A DNA stretch of 64,000 nt from Pseudomonas sp. UFMG81 (lineage in GTDB: Bacteria; Pseudomonadota; Gammaproteobacteria; Pseudomonadales; Pseudomonadaceae), in the NCBI RefSeq assembly GCF_015354575.1, contig NZ_JACAFQ010000003.1, forward strand, positions 81,765 to 145,764, read 5' to 3'. The notes beneath the pieces were generated by a model that saw nothing but the letters and a program-made list of their open reading frames with translations, made no database searches and was not told the DNA's origin. Within the stretch, counting starts at the first letter, position 1; every line of letters begins with the position of its first letter. Below are positions 19,528 to 28,492 of the stretch, piece after piece. The position numbers and the translations under genes are program-made.

Positions 19528-19646
19528 TGTAGGAGCGGCCTTGTGCCGCGAAAAGGCCGCAGGGCGGCCTCAGCGATCTTTACGGCGATGCCAGAAACCG
19601 GGGACCGCTTTGCGGTCCTTTCGCGACACAAGGCCGCTCCTACAGG
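19528..19646. repeat. Paired REP palindrome (TGTAGGAGCGGCCTTG class)
   Basis: TGTAGGAGCGGCCTTGTGCC at the left and its inverse CAAGGCCGCTCCTACAG at the right, with GGACCGCTTTGCGGTCC inside. Together with the terminator it fills the first part of the 520-base gap after the metQ-like gene. Confidence 0.88.
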
Positions 19647-19666
19647 GGGGGTGTTTGGCGGGTAGG

Positions 19667-19753
19667 TCAGCGCTGGTCACCCAGCGCCCGGCGCAACGCC
19701 AGAAGCCACAACAATTGATCGTTCGAAGCAGGCGAGCAGGGGCTGTTCATCAT
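19667..19753 (-). CDS. Possible 28-residue small protein
   Basis: A minus-strand frame starts with tandem ATG codons (19753 and 19750), with AAGGATG placed five bases upstream, and ends at TGA 19667-19669. It contains ASNDQLLWLLALRRALGDQR, a possible amphipathic helix. No family is recognised. Length alone makes it doubtful; the good ribosome site is the only support. The rest of the gap (19754-19955) shows no gene, only a CCCCGGCC/GGCCGGGG hairpin near 19903-19929 downstream of rpiA. Confidence 0.3.
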   Translation of the reverse strand: MMNSPCSPASNDQLLWLLALRRALGDQR

Positions 19754-19955
19754 TGTCATCCTTGTAGGTTGATGGGCCATGCAAGTCACAGTTTGAAACT
19801 GATTTGAGGGGCAAGAGCTCGGAAAGATCCCAACCTGAAGTAGGAATTTTCGTAGCGAGCCTAATAACCCTGTGTCGAAGCACTATCCATGAGCTTCGAC
19901 ACCGCCCCGGCCATGTTAAAGGCCGGGGGGCAGCCTGCGCGTAGTAAGCGCCTGC

Positions 19956-20630
19956 TTACTCGGCCTTGAGGGTTTTTACACCTTCAGCCGTGCCCAGCAA
20001 CAGCACATCCGCCGGCCGCGCCGCGAACAGGCCATTGGTGACCACGCCGACGATGGCGTTGATCTGGCTTTCCAGCTCCACCGGGTTGGTGATCTGCAAG
20101 TTGTGCACGTCGAGAATGACGTTGCCGTTGTCGGTCAACACGCCCTCGCGGTACACCGGGTCGCCGCCCAGCTTGACCAGCTGGCGCGCGACATGGCTGC
20201 GGGCCATGGGGATGACTTCGACCGGCAGCGGGAAGGCGCCGAGTACCGGCACCAGCTTGCTGGCATCGGCGATGCAGATGAAGGTCTTGGCCACCGCCGC
20301 GACGATCTTCTCGCGGGTCAGGGCCGCGCCGCCGCCCTTGATCAGGTTCAGGTGGGCGTCGCTTTCGTCGGCACCGTCCACATAGAACTCCAGCTCGCTG
20401 ACGCTGTTCAGCTCGTACACCGGGATGCCATGGCCCTTCAGGCGCTGCGCGGTGGCTTCGGAGCTGGCGACGGCGCCGTCGAAGGCGGTCTTGTGCTGGG
20501 CCAGGGCGTCGATGAAGAAGTTGGCGGTCGAACCGGTGCCGACGCCGACGACGCTTTTTTCATCCAGTTTCGGCAGGATGAGGTCGACGGCGGCCTGGGC
20601 GACGGCCTGTTTGAGTTGGTCCTGGGTCAT
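19956..20630 (-). CDS. rpiA: Ribose-5-phosphate isomerase A
   Basis: 224 residues. Signatures [16 protein letters not shown] near the N-terminus, [20 protein letters not shown] and [11 protein letters not shown] match RpiA. It interconverts ribose-5-phosphate and ribulose-5-phosphate in the pentose phosphate pathway. Divergent from ilvA with about 130 bases between. Confidence 0.96.
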   Translation of the reverse strand: MTQDQLKQAVAQAAVDLILPKLDEKSVVGVGTGSTANFFIDALAQHKTAFDGAVASSEATAQRLKGHGIPVYELNSVSELEFYVDGADESDAHLNLIKGGGAALTREKIVAAVAKTFICIADASKLVPVLGAFPLPVEVIPMARSHVARQLVKLGGDPVYREGVLTDNGNVILDVHNLQITNPVELESQINAIVGVVTNGLFAARPADVLLLGTAEGVKTLKAE

Positions 20631-20764
20631 GCGGGCTCCGGGAGGGGCTGGGCGGGTATCGAAAGCTGCCTAGTATAACGGCTGGAACGGCTTTGCTGTG
20701 GTCGCCCGACGTAGCGCTGCGGTAGACTCCCAGCCCTTGTCCCGCGGCCAGTGATGCTTTCCCG

Positions 20765-22279
20765 ATGCTCGAACAGTACGTCAAGAAGATCCTCACCTCG
20801 CGCGTCTACGACGTTGCCGTCGAAACCCCGCTGCACAGCGCCGGCCAGCTGAGCAAGCGCCTGGGCAACACGGTGCTGCTCAAGCGCGAGGACCTGCAGC
20901 CGGTGTTCTCGTTCAAGATCCGCGGGGCATACAACAAGCTGGCGCAGCTCAGTGCCGAGGAACTGGCCCGCGGCGTGGTCACCGCTTCCGCCGGCAATCA
21001 CGCCCAGGGCGTGGCCCTGGCGGCGCGGGAACTGGGCATCAAGGCGACCATCGTGATGCCCAAGACCACCCCGGAGATCAAGATCGAAGGCGTGCGTTCG
21101 CGCGGCGGCAAGGTGGTGCTGCACGGTGATTCGTTCCCCGAGGCGCTGGCCTATTCGCTGAAACTGGTCGACGAGAAGGGCTTCGTCTATATCCACCCTT
21201 ATGACGACCCGCACACCATCGCCGGCCAGGGCACGGTGGCCATGGAGATCCTGCGCCAGCACCCCGGCCAGCTGGACGCGATCTTCGTACCCGTCGGCGG
21301 CGGCGGCCTGATCGCTGGCATCGCCGCCTACGTGAAGTACCTGCGCCCGGAGATCAAGGTGATCGGCGTCGAGCCGGACGATTCCAACTGCCTGCAAGCC
21401 GCCATGGCCGCTGGCGAGCGCGTGGTACTGCCGCAGGTTGGGTTGTTCGCCGACGGCGTGGCCGTGGCGCAGATCGGCCAGCACACCTTCGACATCTGCC
21501 GCCATCACGTGGACGAGGTGATCACCGTCAGCACCGATGAGATCTGTGCGGCGATCAAGGATATCTACGACGATACCCGCTCGATCACCGAACCTGCCGG
21601 TGCGTTGGGCGTGGCCGGGATCAAGAAGTACGTCGAGCTCAAGGGCGTGACCGGCCAGACCCTGGTGGCCATCGACTCAGGCGCCAACGTCAACTTCGAC
21701 CGCCTGCGCCATGTGGCCGAGCGTGCCGAGCTGGGCGAGAAGCGCGAGGCGATCATCGCGGTGACCATTCCCGAGCGCCCGGGCAGCTTCAAAGCCTTCT
21801 GCGAAGCCATCGGCAAACGCCAGATCACCGAGTTCAACTACCGCAAGCACACCTCGGACGAGGCACACATCTTCGTTGGCGTGCAGACCCACCCGGACAC
21901 CGACCCGCGCGCGGCACTGGTGCAGCAGCTGAGCGAACAAGGCTTCCCGGTCACCGACCTGACCGACAACGAGCTGGCCAAGTTGCACATCCGTCACATG
22001 GTCGGTGGTCACTCGGCCGGGGCCAGCGATGAAATCGTGCTGCGTTTCGAGTTCCCCGAGCGGCCGGGTGCGCTGTTCAACTTCCTCAACAAGCTCGGCG
22101 GGCGCTGGAACATCTCGATGTTCCACTACCGCAACCATGGTGCCGCCGATGGCCGTGTGGTGGCGGGGTTGCAGGTGCCGGAAGACGAGCGCCACCTGGT
22201 GCCGGCGGCGCTGGCCAAGATCGGCTATCCGTATTGGGACGAGACCGAGAACCCGGCCTACCGGCTGTTCCTGGGCTGA
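20765..22279 (+). CDS. ilvA: Threonine ammonia-lyase, biosynthetic
   Basis: 504 residues, full length. The PLP lysine is Lys51 in PVFSFKIRGAYNK; the glycine loop is VGGGGLIAG. Two ACT-like regulatory domains follow, each with an ERPGS/ERPGA motif (about residues 338 and 433). It deaminates threonine to 2-oxobutyrate for isoleucine and is feedback-inhibited through the ACT domains. Confidence 0.96.
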   Translation: MLEQYVKKILTSRVYDVAVETPLHSAGQLSKRLGNTVLLKREDLQPVFSFKIRGAYNKLAQLSAEELARGVVTASAGNHAQGVALAARELGIKATIVMPKTTPEIKIEGVRSRGGKVVLHGDSFPEALAYSLKLVDEKGFVYIHPYDDPHTIAGQGTVAMEILRQHPGQLDAIFVPVGGGGLIAGIAAYVKYLRPEIKVIGVEPDDSNCLQAAMAAGERVVLPQVGLFADGVAVAQIGQHTFDICRHHVDEVITVSTDEICAAIKDIYDDTRSITEPAGALGVAGIKKYVELKGVTGQTLVAIDSGANVNFDRLRHVAERAELGEKREAIIAVTIPERPGSFKAFCEAIGKRQITEFNYRKHTSDEAHIFVGVQTHPDTDPRAALVQQLSEQGFPVTDLTDNELAKLHIRHMVGGHSAGASDEIVLRFEFPERPGALFNFLNKLGGRWNISMFHYRNHGAADGRVVAGLQVPEDERHLVPAALAKIGYPYWDETENPAYRLFLG

Positions 22280-22310
22280 GCAGCTAAGCTAAGCCGGGTA
22301 TCTCGCTTTG

Positions 22311-22427
22311 TGTAGGAGCGGCCTTGTGTCGCGATGGGCCGCAAGGCGGCCCCGGCAATTTGTGCATCATGGCTGAACTTCTGGGGCCGCGCTGCGGCCC
22401 ATCGCGACACAAGGCCGCTCCTACAGG
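22311..22427. repeat. Paired REP palindrome
   Basis: TGTAGGAGCGGCCTTGTGTC and its inverse, with GGCCGCAAGGCGGCC and GGCCGCGCTGCGGCC inside, between ilvA and the DUF2269-like gene. Confidence 0.88.
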
Positions 22428-22472
22428 GGCAGAAGCCGCCGCATAATGGGCCTGATAAAGGACGATCCGGAA

Positions 22473-22898
22473 ATGGAACACCTGACCACCCTCAAGACCC
22501 TGCATATCCTCGCCACCGCGCTGCTGTTGCTGGGCGCGCTGGGCCTGGTGATCTGGACCGGCCTCGCCCGCCGCAAGGGCGACGCCGAGGCCTACGCCAA
22601 GCTGCTGCGCCGGCCGCTGGTGTTCGTCTGGCTGCTGATGGGGCTGTGCCTGGTGAGCATGCCGTTCACCGGCTGGTGGCTGGTGCACCTGGTGGGCTGG
22701 CCGCTGGGGCAGACCTGGGTGCTGGCTTCCAGCGTCATCTATACCGTTGGCGCGCTGGCGGTTTGGTGGCTGGTGGTGCGCCTGAATCGCCTGCGCAAAG
22801 CCGAAGTGGTGGGGCTGAAGTTCACCCTGGCGCTGGCGGTGTTCAGCGGCGTGTGCTTCCTGTCCATCGCCGGGTTGATGGGCGCCAAGCCCATCTAA
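22473..22898 (+). CDS. DUF2269-like small integral membrane protein
   Basis: 141 residues from ATG 22473; an upstream ATG at 22446 is in frame but closer to the REP. Four membrane helices are visible: LHILATALLLLGALGLVIW, FVWLLMGLCLVSMPFTGWWL, VLASSVIYTVGALAVWWLVV and LALAVFSGVCFLSIAGLMG. Function unknown in the family. Confidence 0.8.
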   Translation: MEHLTTLKTLHILATALLLLGALGLVIWTGLARRKGDAEAYAKLLRRPLVFVWLLMGLCLVSMPFTGWWLVHLVGWPLGQTWVLASSVIYTVGALAVWWLVVRLNRLRKAEVVGLKFTLALAVFSGVCFLSIAGLMGAKPI

Positions 22899-22922
22899 GT
22901 CAAGGGGAGGGCTGCGCCCTCC

Positions 22923-22990
22923 ATCGCGGCACAAGGCCGCTCCTACAAGGGAATGCGCTTTTCTGTAGGAGCGGCCTTGCGCCGCGAAGA
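22923..22990. repeat. Paired REP palindrome between convergent genes
   Basis: CGGCACAAGGCCGCTCCTAC and its inverse TGTAGGAGCGGCCTTGCGCC about 18 bases apart. Confidence 0.88.
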
Positions 22991-23015
22991 GGGCCGCTAA
23001 GCGGTCCCGGCCGTC

Positions 23016-23672
23016 TCAATCGCGCAACGAAACCACCGGCCACCCCCGCGCCTCGGCCTCGGCGCGCAGCTTCGGGTCCGGGTCCACCGCCACCGCATGG
23101 GTCACCTGCTCCAATAACGGCAGGTCGTTCATCGAGTCGCTATAGAAGTAGCTGTCTTCCAGGTCGAAGCCGTTCTCCAGCATCCAGCGCGTCAGGCGCG
23201 TCACCTTGCCTTCACGAAAACACGGTATATCGGTACTGCGCCCGGTGAAGCGGCCATCGACCTGCTCGCATTCGGTGGCCAGCAACACGCGCACTCCCAG
23301 GCGCCGAGCGATGGGTGCGGTGACGAAGCGGTTGGTGGCGGTGATGATCACCAGCTGGTCGCCGGCCTCGCGGTGCTGCTGCAGCAACGCCAGGGCCTTG
23401 GGCAGGATCATCGGTTCGATGCAATCGCGCATGAACTCGCGGTGCCATTGCTCCAGCTGCGCAGGCTCGGTGGCGGCGAGGATTTCCATGGAGAAGGCCA
23501 GGTAGGCCTGCAAGTCCAGGGTGCCGGCCAGGTAGTCCTGGTAGAACGCATCGTTGCGGGCCTTGTACGCGACCGGGTCGAGGATGCCGCGCTCGCACAG
23601 GTAGTCACCCCAGGCGTGGTCGCTGTCGCCACCGAGGAGGGTATTGTCCAGGTCGAATAAAGCCAGGCGCAT
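23016..23672 (-). CDS. HAD-superfamily phosphatase, SerB-like (IB subfamily)
   Basis: 218 residues. HAD motif I is [17 protein letters not shown] (Asp8, Asp10), motif II IITATN, motif III lysine in [10 protein letters not shown] and motif [15 protein letters not shown]. The helical cap follows motif I as in phosphoserine-phosphatase-like IB enzymes. Substrate not known; members include histidinol-phosphate and phosphoserine phosphatases. Divergent from rppH. Confidence 0.88.
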   Translation of the reverse strand: MRLALFDLDNTLLGGDSDHAWGDYLCERGILDPVAYKARNDAFYQDYLAGTLDLQAYLAFSMEILAATEPAQLEQWHREFMRDCIEPMILPKALALLQQHREAGDQLVIITATNRFVTAPIARRLGVRVLLATECEQVDGRFTGRSTDIPCFREGKVTRLTRWMLENGFDLEDSYFYSDSMNDLPLLEQVTHAVAVDPDPKLRAEAEARGWPVVSLRD

Positions 23673-23811
23673 GTGGGTGTCTCGCTGAACCTTTGGGAGC
23701 CCCGCAGAATACGGAGTTTTCACCTCGCTGCACATAAGCTTGGCGGGCGCGTTGCTGCGCTCGCAGGCTTTGTGGAACAATGCCGCGACATGCGTTTGCG
23801 AGGTTGCTGCC

Positions 23812-24291
23812 GTGATCGACCCGGATGGTTTTCGCCCCAATGTCGGGATCATTCTCACGAATGATGCCGGGCAGGTGCTATGGGCTCGGCGGATCAACCA
23901 GGATGCCTGGCAGTTTCCCCAGGGTGGTATCAACCCTGACGAAACCCCAGAAGACGCCCTGTACCGCGAGCTGAACGAAGAAGTCGGCCTTGAGCGCGAC
24001 GATGTGGAAATTCTTGCCTGCACCCGTGGCTGGTTGCGTTATCGTTTACCCCAGCGTCTGGTGCGCACCCACAGCCAGCCGCTGTGCATCGGCCAGAAAC
24101 AGAAGTGGTTCCTGCTGCGCCTGTTGAGCAACGAGCAACGGGTGCGCATGGACCTCACCGGCAAACCGGAATTCGACGGCTGGCGCTGGGTCAGCTACTG
24201 GTATCCGTTGGGCCAGGTGGTGACATTCAAGCGCGAGGTATACCGGCGCGCCCTGAAAGAGCTAGCCCCGCGCCTGCTGACGCGCGACTGA
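23812..24291 (+). CDS. rppH: RNA pyrophosphohydrolase (Nudix)
   Basis: 159 residues from GTG 23812. The Nudix box is [20 protein letters not shown] followed by VGL. RppH removes pyrophosphate from the 5' end of mRNA and so starts RNase E-dependent decay. It lies 22 bases upstream of ptsP, the conserved gamma-proteobacterial order. Confidence 0.95.
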   Translation: MIDPDGFRPNVGIILTNDAGQVLWARRINQDAWQFPQGGINPDETPEDALYRELNEEVGLERDDVEILACTRGWLRYRLPQRLVRTHSQPLCIGQKQKWFLLRLLSNEQRVRMDLTGKPEFDGWRWVSYWYPLGQVVTFKREVYRRALKELAPRLLTRD

Positions 24292-24313
24292 CGACGGAGT
24301 CCGACCCCGAGCC

Positions 24314-26593
24314 ATGCTCAATACGCTGCGCAAGATCGTCCAGGAAGTGAACTCCGCCAAAGATCTCAAGACGGCGTTGGGTATCATTGTCTTGCGCGTC
24401 AAGGAGGCCATGGGCAGCCAGGTCTGCTCGGTCTACCTGCTCGACCCGGAAACCAACCGCTTCGTGCTGATGGCCACCGAGGGCTTGAACAAGCGTTCGA
24501 TCGGCAAGGTCAGCATGGCCCCCAATGAAGGCCTGGTCGGCCTGGTTGGTACCCGCGAAGAACCGCTGAACCTGGAAAACGCCGCCGACCACCCGCGTTA
24601 TCGCTACTTTGCCGAAACCGGCGAAGAGAAATTCGCCTCCTTCCTCGGCGCGCCGATCATCCACCACCGCCGTGTGGTCGGTGTACTGGTAATCCAGCAG
24701 AAGGAGCGTCGCCAGTTCGACGAAGGCGAAGAAGCCTTCCTCGTCACCATGAGCGCCCAGCTCGCCGGGGTTATCGCCCACGCCGAGGCCACCGGCTCCA
24801 TCCGCGGCCTGGGCCGCCAGGGCAAGGGCATCCAGGAAGCGCGTTTCGTCGGGGTGCCGGGTTCGCCGGGCGCCGCCGTGGGCCGTGCCGTGGTGATGCT
24901 GCCGCCAGCCGACCTGGAAGTGGTGCCGGACAAGACCGTCGAAGACATCGACAACGAACTCAAGCTGTTCAGCAACGCCCTGGAAGGCGTGCGCGAGGAC
25001 ATGCGCAAGCTCTCCGCCAAGCTGGCCACCCAGCTGCGCCCCGAAGAGCGCGCATTGTTCGATGTGTACCTGATGATGCTCGAAGACGCCGCCCTCGGTG
25101 GCGAGGTGATGGCGGTCATCAAGACCGGCCAGTGGGCCCAGGGTGCCCTGCGCCAGGTGGTTGGCGAGCACGTCAACCGCTTCGAGCTGATGGACGACGA
25201 CTACCTGCGCGAGCGCGCCTCCGACGTCAAGGACCTCGGCCGCCGTTTGCTCGCCTATCTGCAAGAGGCCCGCTCGCAGTCGCTGGTGTACCAGGACAAC
25301 ACCATCCTGGTCAGCGAGGAGCTCACCCCGGCAATGCTCGGCGAGGTACCCGAAGGCAAGCTGGTGGGCCTGGTCTCGGTGCTCGGTTCGGGCAACTCCC
25401 ACGTGGCAATCCTCGCCCGGGCGATGGGTATCCCCACCGTCATGGGCCTGGTCGACCTGCCGTACTCGAAGGTCGACGGTATCGAGATGATCGTCGACGG
25501 CTACAAGGGCGAGGTGTACACCAACCCCGGCGAAGTGCTGCGCAAGCAGTACAGCGACGTGGTCGAGGAGGAGCGCCAGCTGGCCAAGGGCCTCGACGCC
25601 CTGCGCGAACTGCCGTGCATTACCCCGGACGGCCACCGCATGCCGCTGTGGGTCAACACCGGCCTGCTCGCCGACGTGGCCCGGGCCCAGCAGCGTGGCG
25701 CCGAGGGGGTCGGCCTGTACCGCACCGAAGTGCCGTTCATGATCAACCAGCGCTTCCCCAGCGAGAAAGAGCAGCTGGCGATCTACCGCGAGCAGCTGCA
25801 AGCCTTCCACCCGCTGCCGGTGACCATGCGCACCCTCGACATCGGCGGCGACAAGGCGCTGTCGTACTTCCCGATCAAGGAAGAAAACCCCTTCCTCGGC
25901 TGGCGCGGCATCCGCGTCACCCTCGACCACCCGGAAATCTTCCTGGTCCAGACCCGCGCCATGCTCAAGGCCAGCGAGGGCCTGAACAACCTGCGCATCC
26001 TGCTGCCGATGATTTCCGGCATCCACGAACTCGAAGAAGCGCTGCACCTGATCCACCGCGCCTGGGGCGAGGTGCGCGACGAGGGCACCGACGTGCCGAT
26101 GCCGCCGGTGGGCGTGATGGTGGAAATCCCTGCGGCGGTGTACCAGACCAAGGAACTGGCGCGGCAAGTGGACTTCCTGTCGGTCGGTTCCAACGACCTG
26201 ACGCAGTACCTGCTGGCGGTCGACCGCAACAACCCACGGGTCGCCGACCTGTACGACTACCTGCACCCGGCGGTGCTGCAGGCGCTCAACACCGTAGTGC
26301 GCGATGCCCATGGCGAAGGCAAGCCGGTGAGCATCTGCGGCGAGATGGCCGGTGACCCGGCGGCGGCGATCCTGCTGATGGCCATGGGCTTCGACAGCCT
26401 GTCGATGAACGCCACCAACCTGCCCAAGGTCAAGTGGATGCTGCGCCAGGTGAACATGGGCAAGGCCAAGGAGCTGCTGGCCGAGGCCTTGAGCCACGAC
26501 AACCCGCAAGTCATCCACAGTTCGCTGCAACTGGCGCTGAAAAACCTGGGGCTGGCGCGGATGATCGGGCCTGAGGCGAACAAGACCCTCTGA
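24314..26593 (+). CDS. ptsP: Phosphoenolpyruvate-protein phosphotransferase PtsP (EI-Ntr)
   Basis: 759 residues. An N-terminal GAF domain (about 1-160) is followed by the EI phosphohistidine domain with GSGNSHVAILARAMGIPTVM (active His about 363) and the PEP-binding barrel with VGLYRTEVPFM and VGSNDLTQYLLAVDR. It is the first enzyme of the nitrogen phosphotransferase chain (PtsP-PtsO-PtsN), which regulates nitrogen, carbon storage and potassium. Likely cotranscribed with rppH. Confidence 0.96.
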   Translation: MLNTLRKIVQEVNSAKDLKTALGIIVLRVKEAMGSQVCSVYLLDPETNRFVLMATEGLNKRSIGKVSMAPNEGLVGLVGTREEPLNLENAADHPRYRYFAETGEEKFASFLGAPIIHHRRVVGVLVIQQKERRQFDEGEEAFLVTMSAQLAGVIAHAEATGSIRGLGRQGKGIQEARFVGVPGSPGAAVGRAVVMLPPADLEVVPDKTVEDIDNELKLFSNALEGVREDMRKLSAKLATQLRPEERALFDVYLMMLEDAALGGEVMAVIKTGQWAQGALRQVVGEHVNRFELMDDDYLRERASDVKDLGRRLLAYLQEARSQSLVYQDNTILVSEELTPAMLGEVPEGKLVGLVSVLGSGNSHVAILARAMGIPTVMGLVDLPYSKVDGIEMIVDGYKGEVYTNPGEVLRKQYSDVVEEERQLAKGLDALRELPCITPDGHRMPLWVNTGLLADVARAQQRGAEGVGLYRTEVPFMINQRFPSEKEQLAIYREQLQAFHPLPVTMRTLDIGGDKALSYFPIKEENPFLGWRGIRVTLDHPEIFLVQTRAMLKASEGLNNLRILLPMISGIHELEEALHLIHRAWGEVRDEGTDVPMPPVGVMVEIPAAVYQTKELARQVDFLSVGSNDLTQYLLAVDRNNPRVADLYDYLHPAVLQALNTVVRDAHGEGKPVSICGEMAGDPAAAILLMAMGFDSLSMNATNLPKVKWMLRQVNMGKAKELLAEALSHDNPQVIHSSLQLALKNLGLARMIGPEANKTL

Positions 26594-26630
26594 CTGCCTG
26601 AGGGGCCTTGATCGCGACAGAGCCCCAGGG

Positions 26631-27086
26631 TTAGCGGTGCAGGACGTACTGGCCGCTGAAGCTCACCGCGGTCGCGTCACTGCCTTCGTTACTCACCACC
26701 GTCTCCAGGGTCAACCGCGCCCGGCCTCGACGTTGGTACATCGTCAGGAACCGCTCCCAGGTCTTCGCGTCCGGCGCCGGGCAGCGTGCCACTGCAGTAC
26801 CGGTGACCGGCAGCGGGTAGCTGATCTGCCCCTCCTGGATGACGATATGCCCATCGTCGATCCCCAGCTCGCGCAAACGCAGGTGCAACCAGCCCCAGCC
26901 CACCAGCACCGCACCGCAGTACAGGCTGCCGCCGAACATGGTGCTCTTGTGGTTGACGTTGGGCGCCAGCGGCAGTTGCAGGCGCAGGCAGTGGCCTTGC
27001 CAGTCGAGCACCTGCATGCCCATCTCGCGGGTCAGGGGAATGTCGCTGTGCAGTACGGCTTGCAGGTACTGGCTGTCGGTACTCAT
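26631..27086 (-). CDS. YiiD C-terminal-type hotdog thioesterase
   Basis: 151 residues with LAPNVNHKSTMFGGSLYCGA, the helix start of hotdog thioesterases (Asn/Ser-Thr-Met-Phe-Gly), and a beta-rich end FSGQYVLHR. It corresponds to the putative thioesterase domain of YiiD. Its ATG overlaps the dctD stop by four bases, so it is the third gene of the dctB-dctD unit. Why an acyl thioesterase should be coupled to a dicarboxylate-type regulator is unclear. Confidence 0.8.
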   Translation of the reverse strand: MSTDSQYLQAVLHSDIPLTREMGMQVLDWQGHCLRLQLPLAPNVNHKSTMFGGSLYCGAVLVGWGWLHLRLRELGIDDGHIVIQEGQISYPLPVTGTAVARCPAPDAKTWERFLTMYQRRGRARLTLETVVSNEGSDATAVSFSGQYVLHR

Positions 27087-28492
27087 TGGCGATTGTCCTC
27101 AAGATCGTCGTGCCCAGCGCTGGCGCCATCGAAGCTCAGGCCGTGCTTGCGCAGCTTGTCATGCAGCGTCTTGCGCGGAATGCCGAGGGCTTCGGCGAGG
27201 CTGCGCATCGAGCCGTGCGGCTGGCTCAGTTCGGCGGCGATCAGCGAACGCTCGAACAGTTCGACCTGTTCGCTGAGGTTGCCGGTCGATACGGCCACGT
27301 GGATGTCGCTGGGGGTGGTTGGCACCTGGCCGTCGAGGGCCAGCTCCAGCCCCAGGGCGAAGCGTTCGGCGGCGTTTTGCAGTTCGCGCACGTTGCCCGG
27401 CCAGTCGTGGCGCAGCAACAGCGCGCGCTGTGCCGGTTGCAGGCTGTGTGGCGCCAAGCCGTGGCGCTCGCTGGCGGCGTCGGCGAAATGCTGGAACAGC
27501 ACCAGGATGTCGTCGCCACGCTCGCGCAGGGCCGGGATGCGCAGCGGCGCGACATTGAGGCGGTAGTACAGGTCGGCGCGAAAGCGCCCCTGGTCGGCGG
27601 CCTGGCGCAGGTCTTCCTTGGTGGCGGCGATGATGCGGATATCCAGCGGGATCAGCTGGTTGCCTCCGAGCCGTTCGACCACGCGCTCCTGCAACAGGCG
27701 CAGCAGCTTGACCTGCACGTCCAGGCTCATGCTCTCGATCTCGTCGAGGAACAGCGTGCCACCGTTGGCGAACTCGAACTTGCCGATACGGCGCTTCTGC
27801 GCCCCGGTGAAGGCGCCCGGCTCGTGGCCGAACAGCTCGCTCTCGACCACCGACTCGGCCAGGGCCCCTGCGTTGATCGCCACGAACGGGCCGTCACGGC
27901 GGCTCGACAGGTCGTGTAGGGCGCGGGCCACCACTTCCTTGCCGGCGCCAGTCTCGCCGAGGATCAGCACATCGGCGCGGGTCCCGGCCAGGGCGCCGAT
28001 CTGTTCACGCAGGCGCTGCATGCCCTGGGACTGGCCAACCAGCCGCGTGGCCAGCTGCTGGCGATCGCTCAGGGCCAGGCGCAGGCTGCGGTTGTCCAGT
28101 ACCAGGCGACGCAGGGCCAGGGCGCGGCGCACGCTGTCGAGCAGGGCGTCGCTGGCGAAGGGCTTTTCGAGAAAGTCATAGGCGCCGGCGCGCATGGCCT
28201 GGACCGCCAACGGCACGTCGCCGTGGCCGGTGATCAGCAGCACCGGCAATTCGCTGTCGCGGGCGTGCAGTTGCTCGAGCAGTTGCAGGCCATCGATGCC
28301 GGGCATGCGGATGTCGCTGACCACCACCCCCGGCCAGTCCGCCTCGATGCGCCCGGCCAGGCCCTGGGCGTCGGCCAGGGCCACCACCTTGAGCCCGGCA
28401 AGGTCCAGGGTCTGGCTCAGGGCCTGGCGCAGGTGCGGGTCGTCGTCGACCAGGAGCACCTGGGCACGGCTGTCGATCAATGTCTCGGTCAT
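27083..28492 (-). CDS. dctD: Sigma-54-dependent response regulator, DctD type
   Basis: 469 residues from ATG at 28490-28492, which overlaps the dctB stop as ATGA; the frame extends farther upstream only as an artefact of dctB. Receiver: LLVDDDPHLRQ with phospho-Asp in VVSDIRMPGIDG. AAA+ domain: GETGAGKEVVARA, intact GAFTGA in HEPGAFTGAQKR, and LFLDEIESM. C-terminal Fis-type HTH SLAEALGIPRKTLHDKLRKH. It should activate C4-dicarboxylate or related transport genes, not found next to it. Confidence 0.92.
   Translation of the reverse strand: MTETLIDSRAQVLLVDDDPHLRQALSQTLDLAGLKVVALADAQGLAGRIEADWPGVVVSDIRMPGIDGLQLLEQLHARDSELPVLLITGHGDVPLAVQAMRAGAYDFLEKPFASDALLDSVRRALALRRLVLDNRSLRLALSDRQQLATRLVGQSQGMQRLREQIGALAGTRADVLILGETGAGKEVVARALHDLSSRRDGPFVAINAGALAESVVESELFGHEPGAFTGAQKRRIGKFEFANGGTLFLDEIESMSLDVQVKLLRLLQERVVERLGGNQLIPLDIRIIAATKEDLRQAADQGRFRADLYYRLNVAPLRIPALRERGDDILVLFQHFADAASERHGLAPHSLQPAQRALLLRHDWPGNVRELQNAAERFALGLELALDGQVPTTPSDIHVAVSTGNLSEQVELFERSLIAAELSQPHGSMRSLAEALGIPRKTLHDKLRKHGLSFDGASAGHDDLEDNRQ

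Noticed and set aside
24227..26530. 767-codon minus-strand open frame
   Set aside because: Antisense shadow of ptsP; no recognisable domain.
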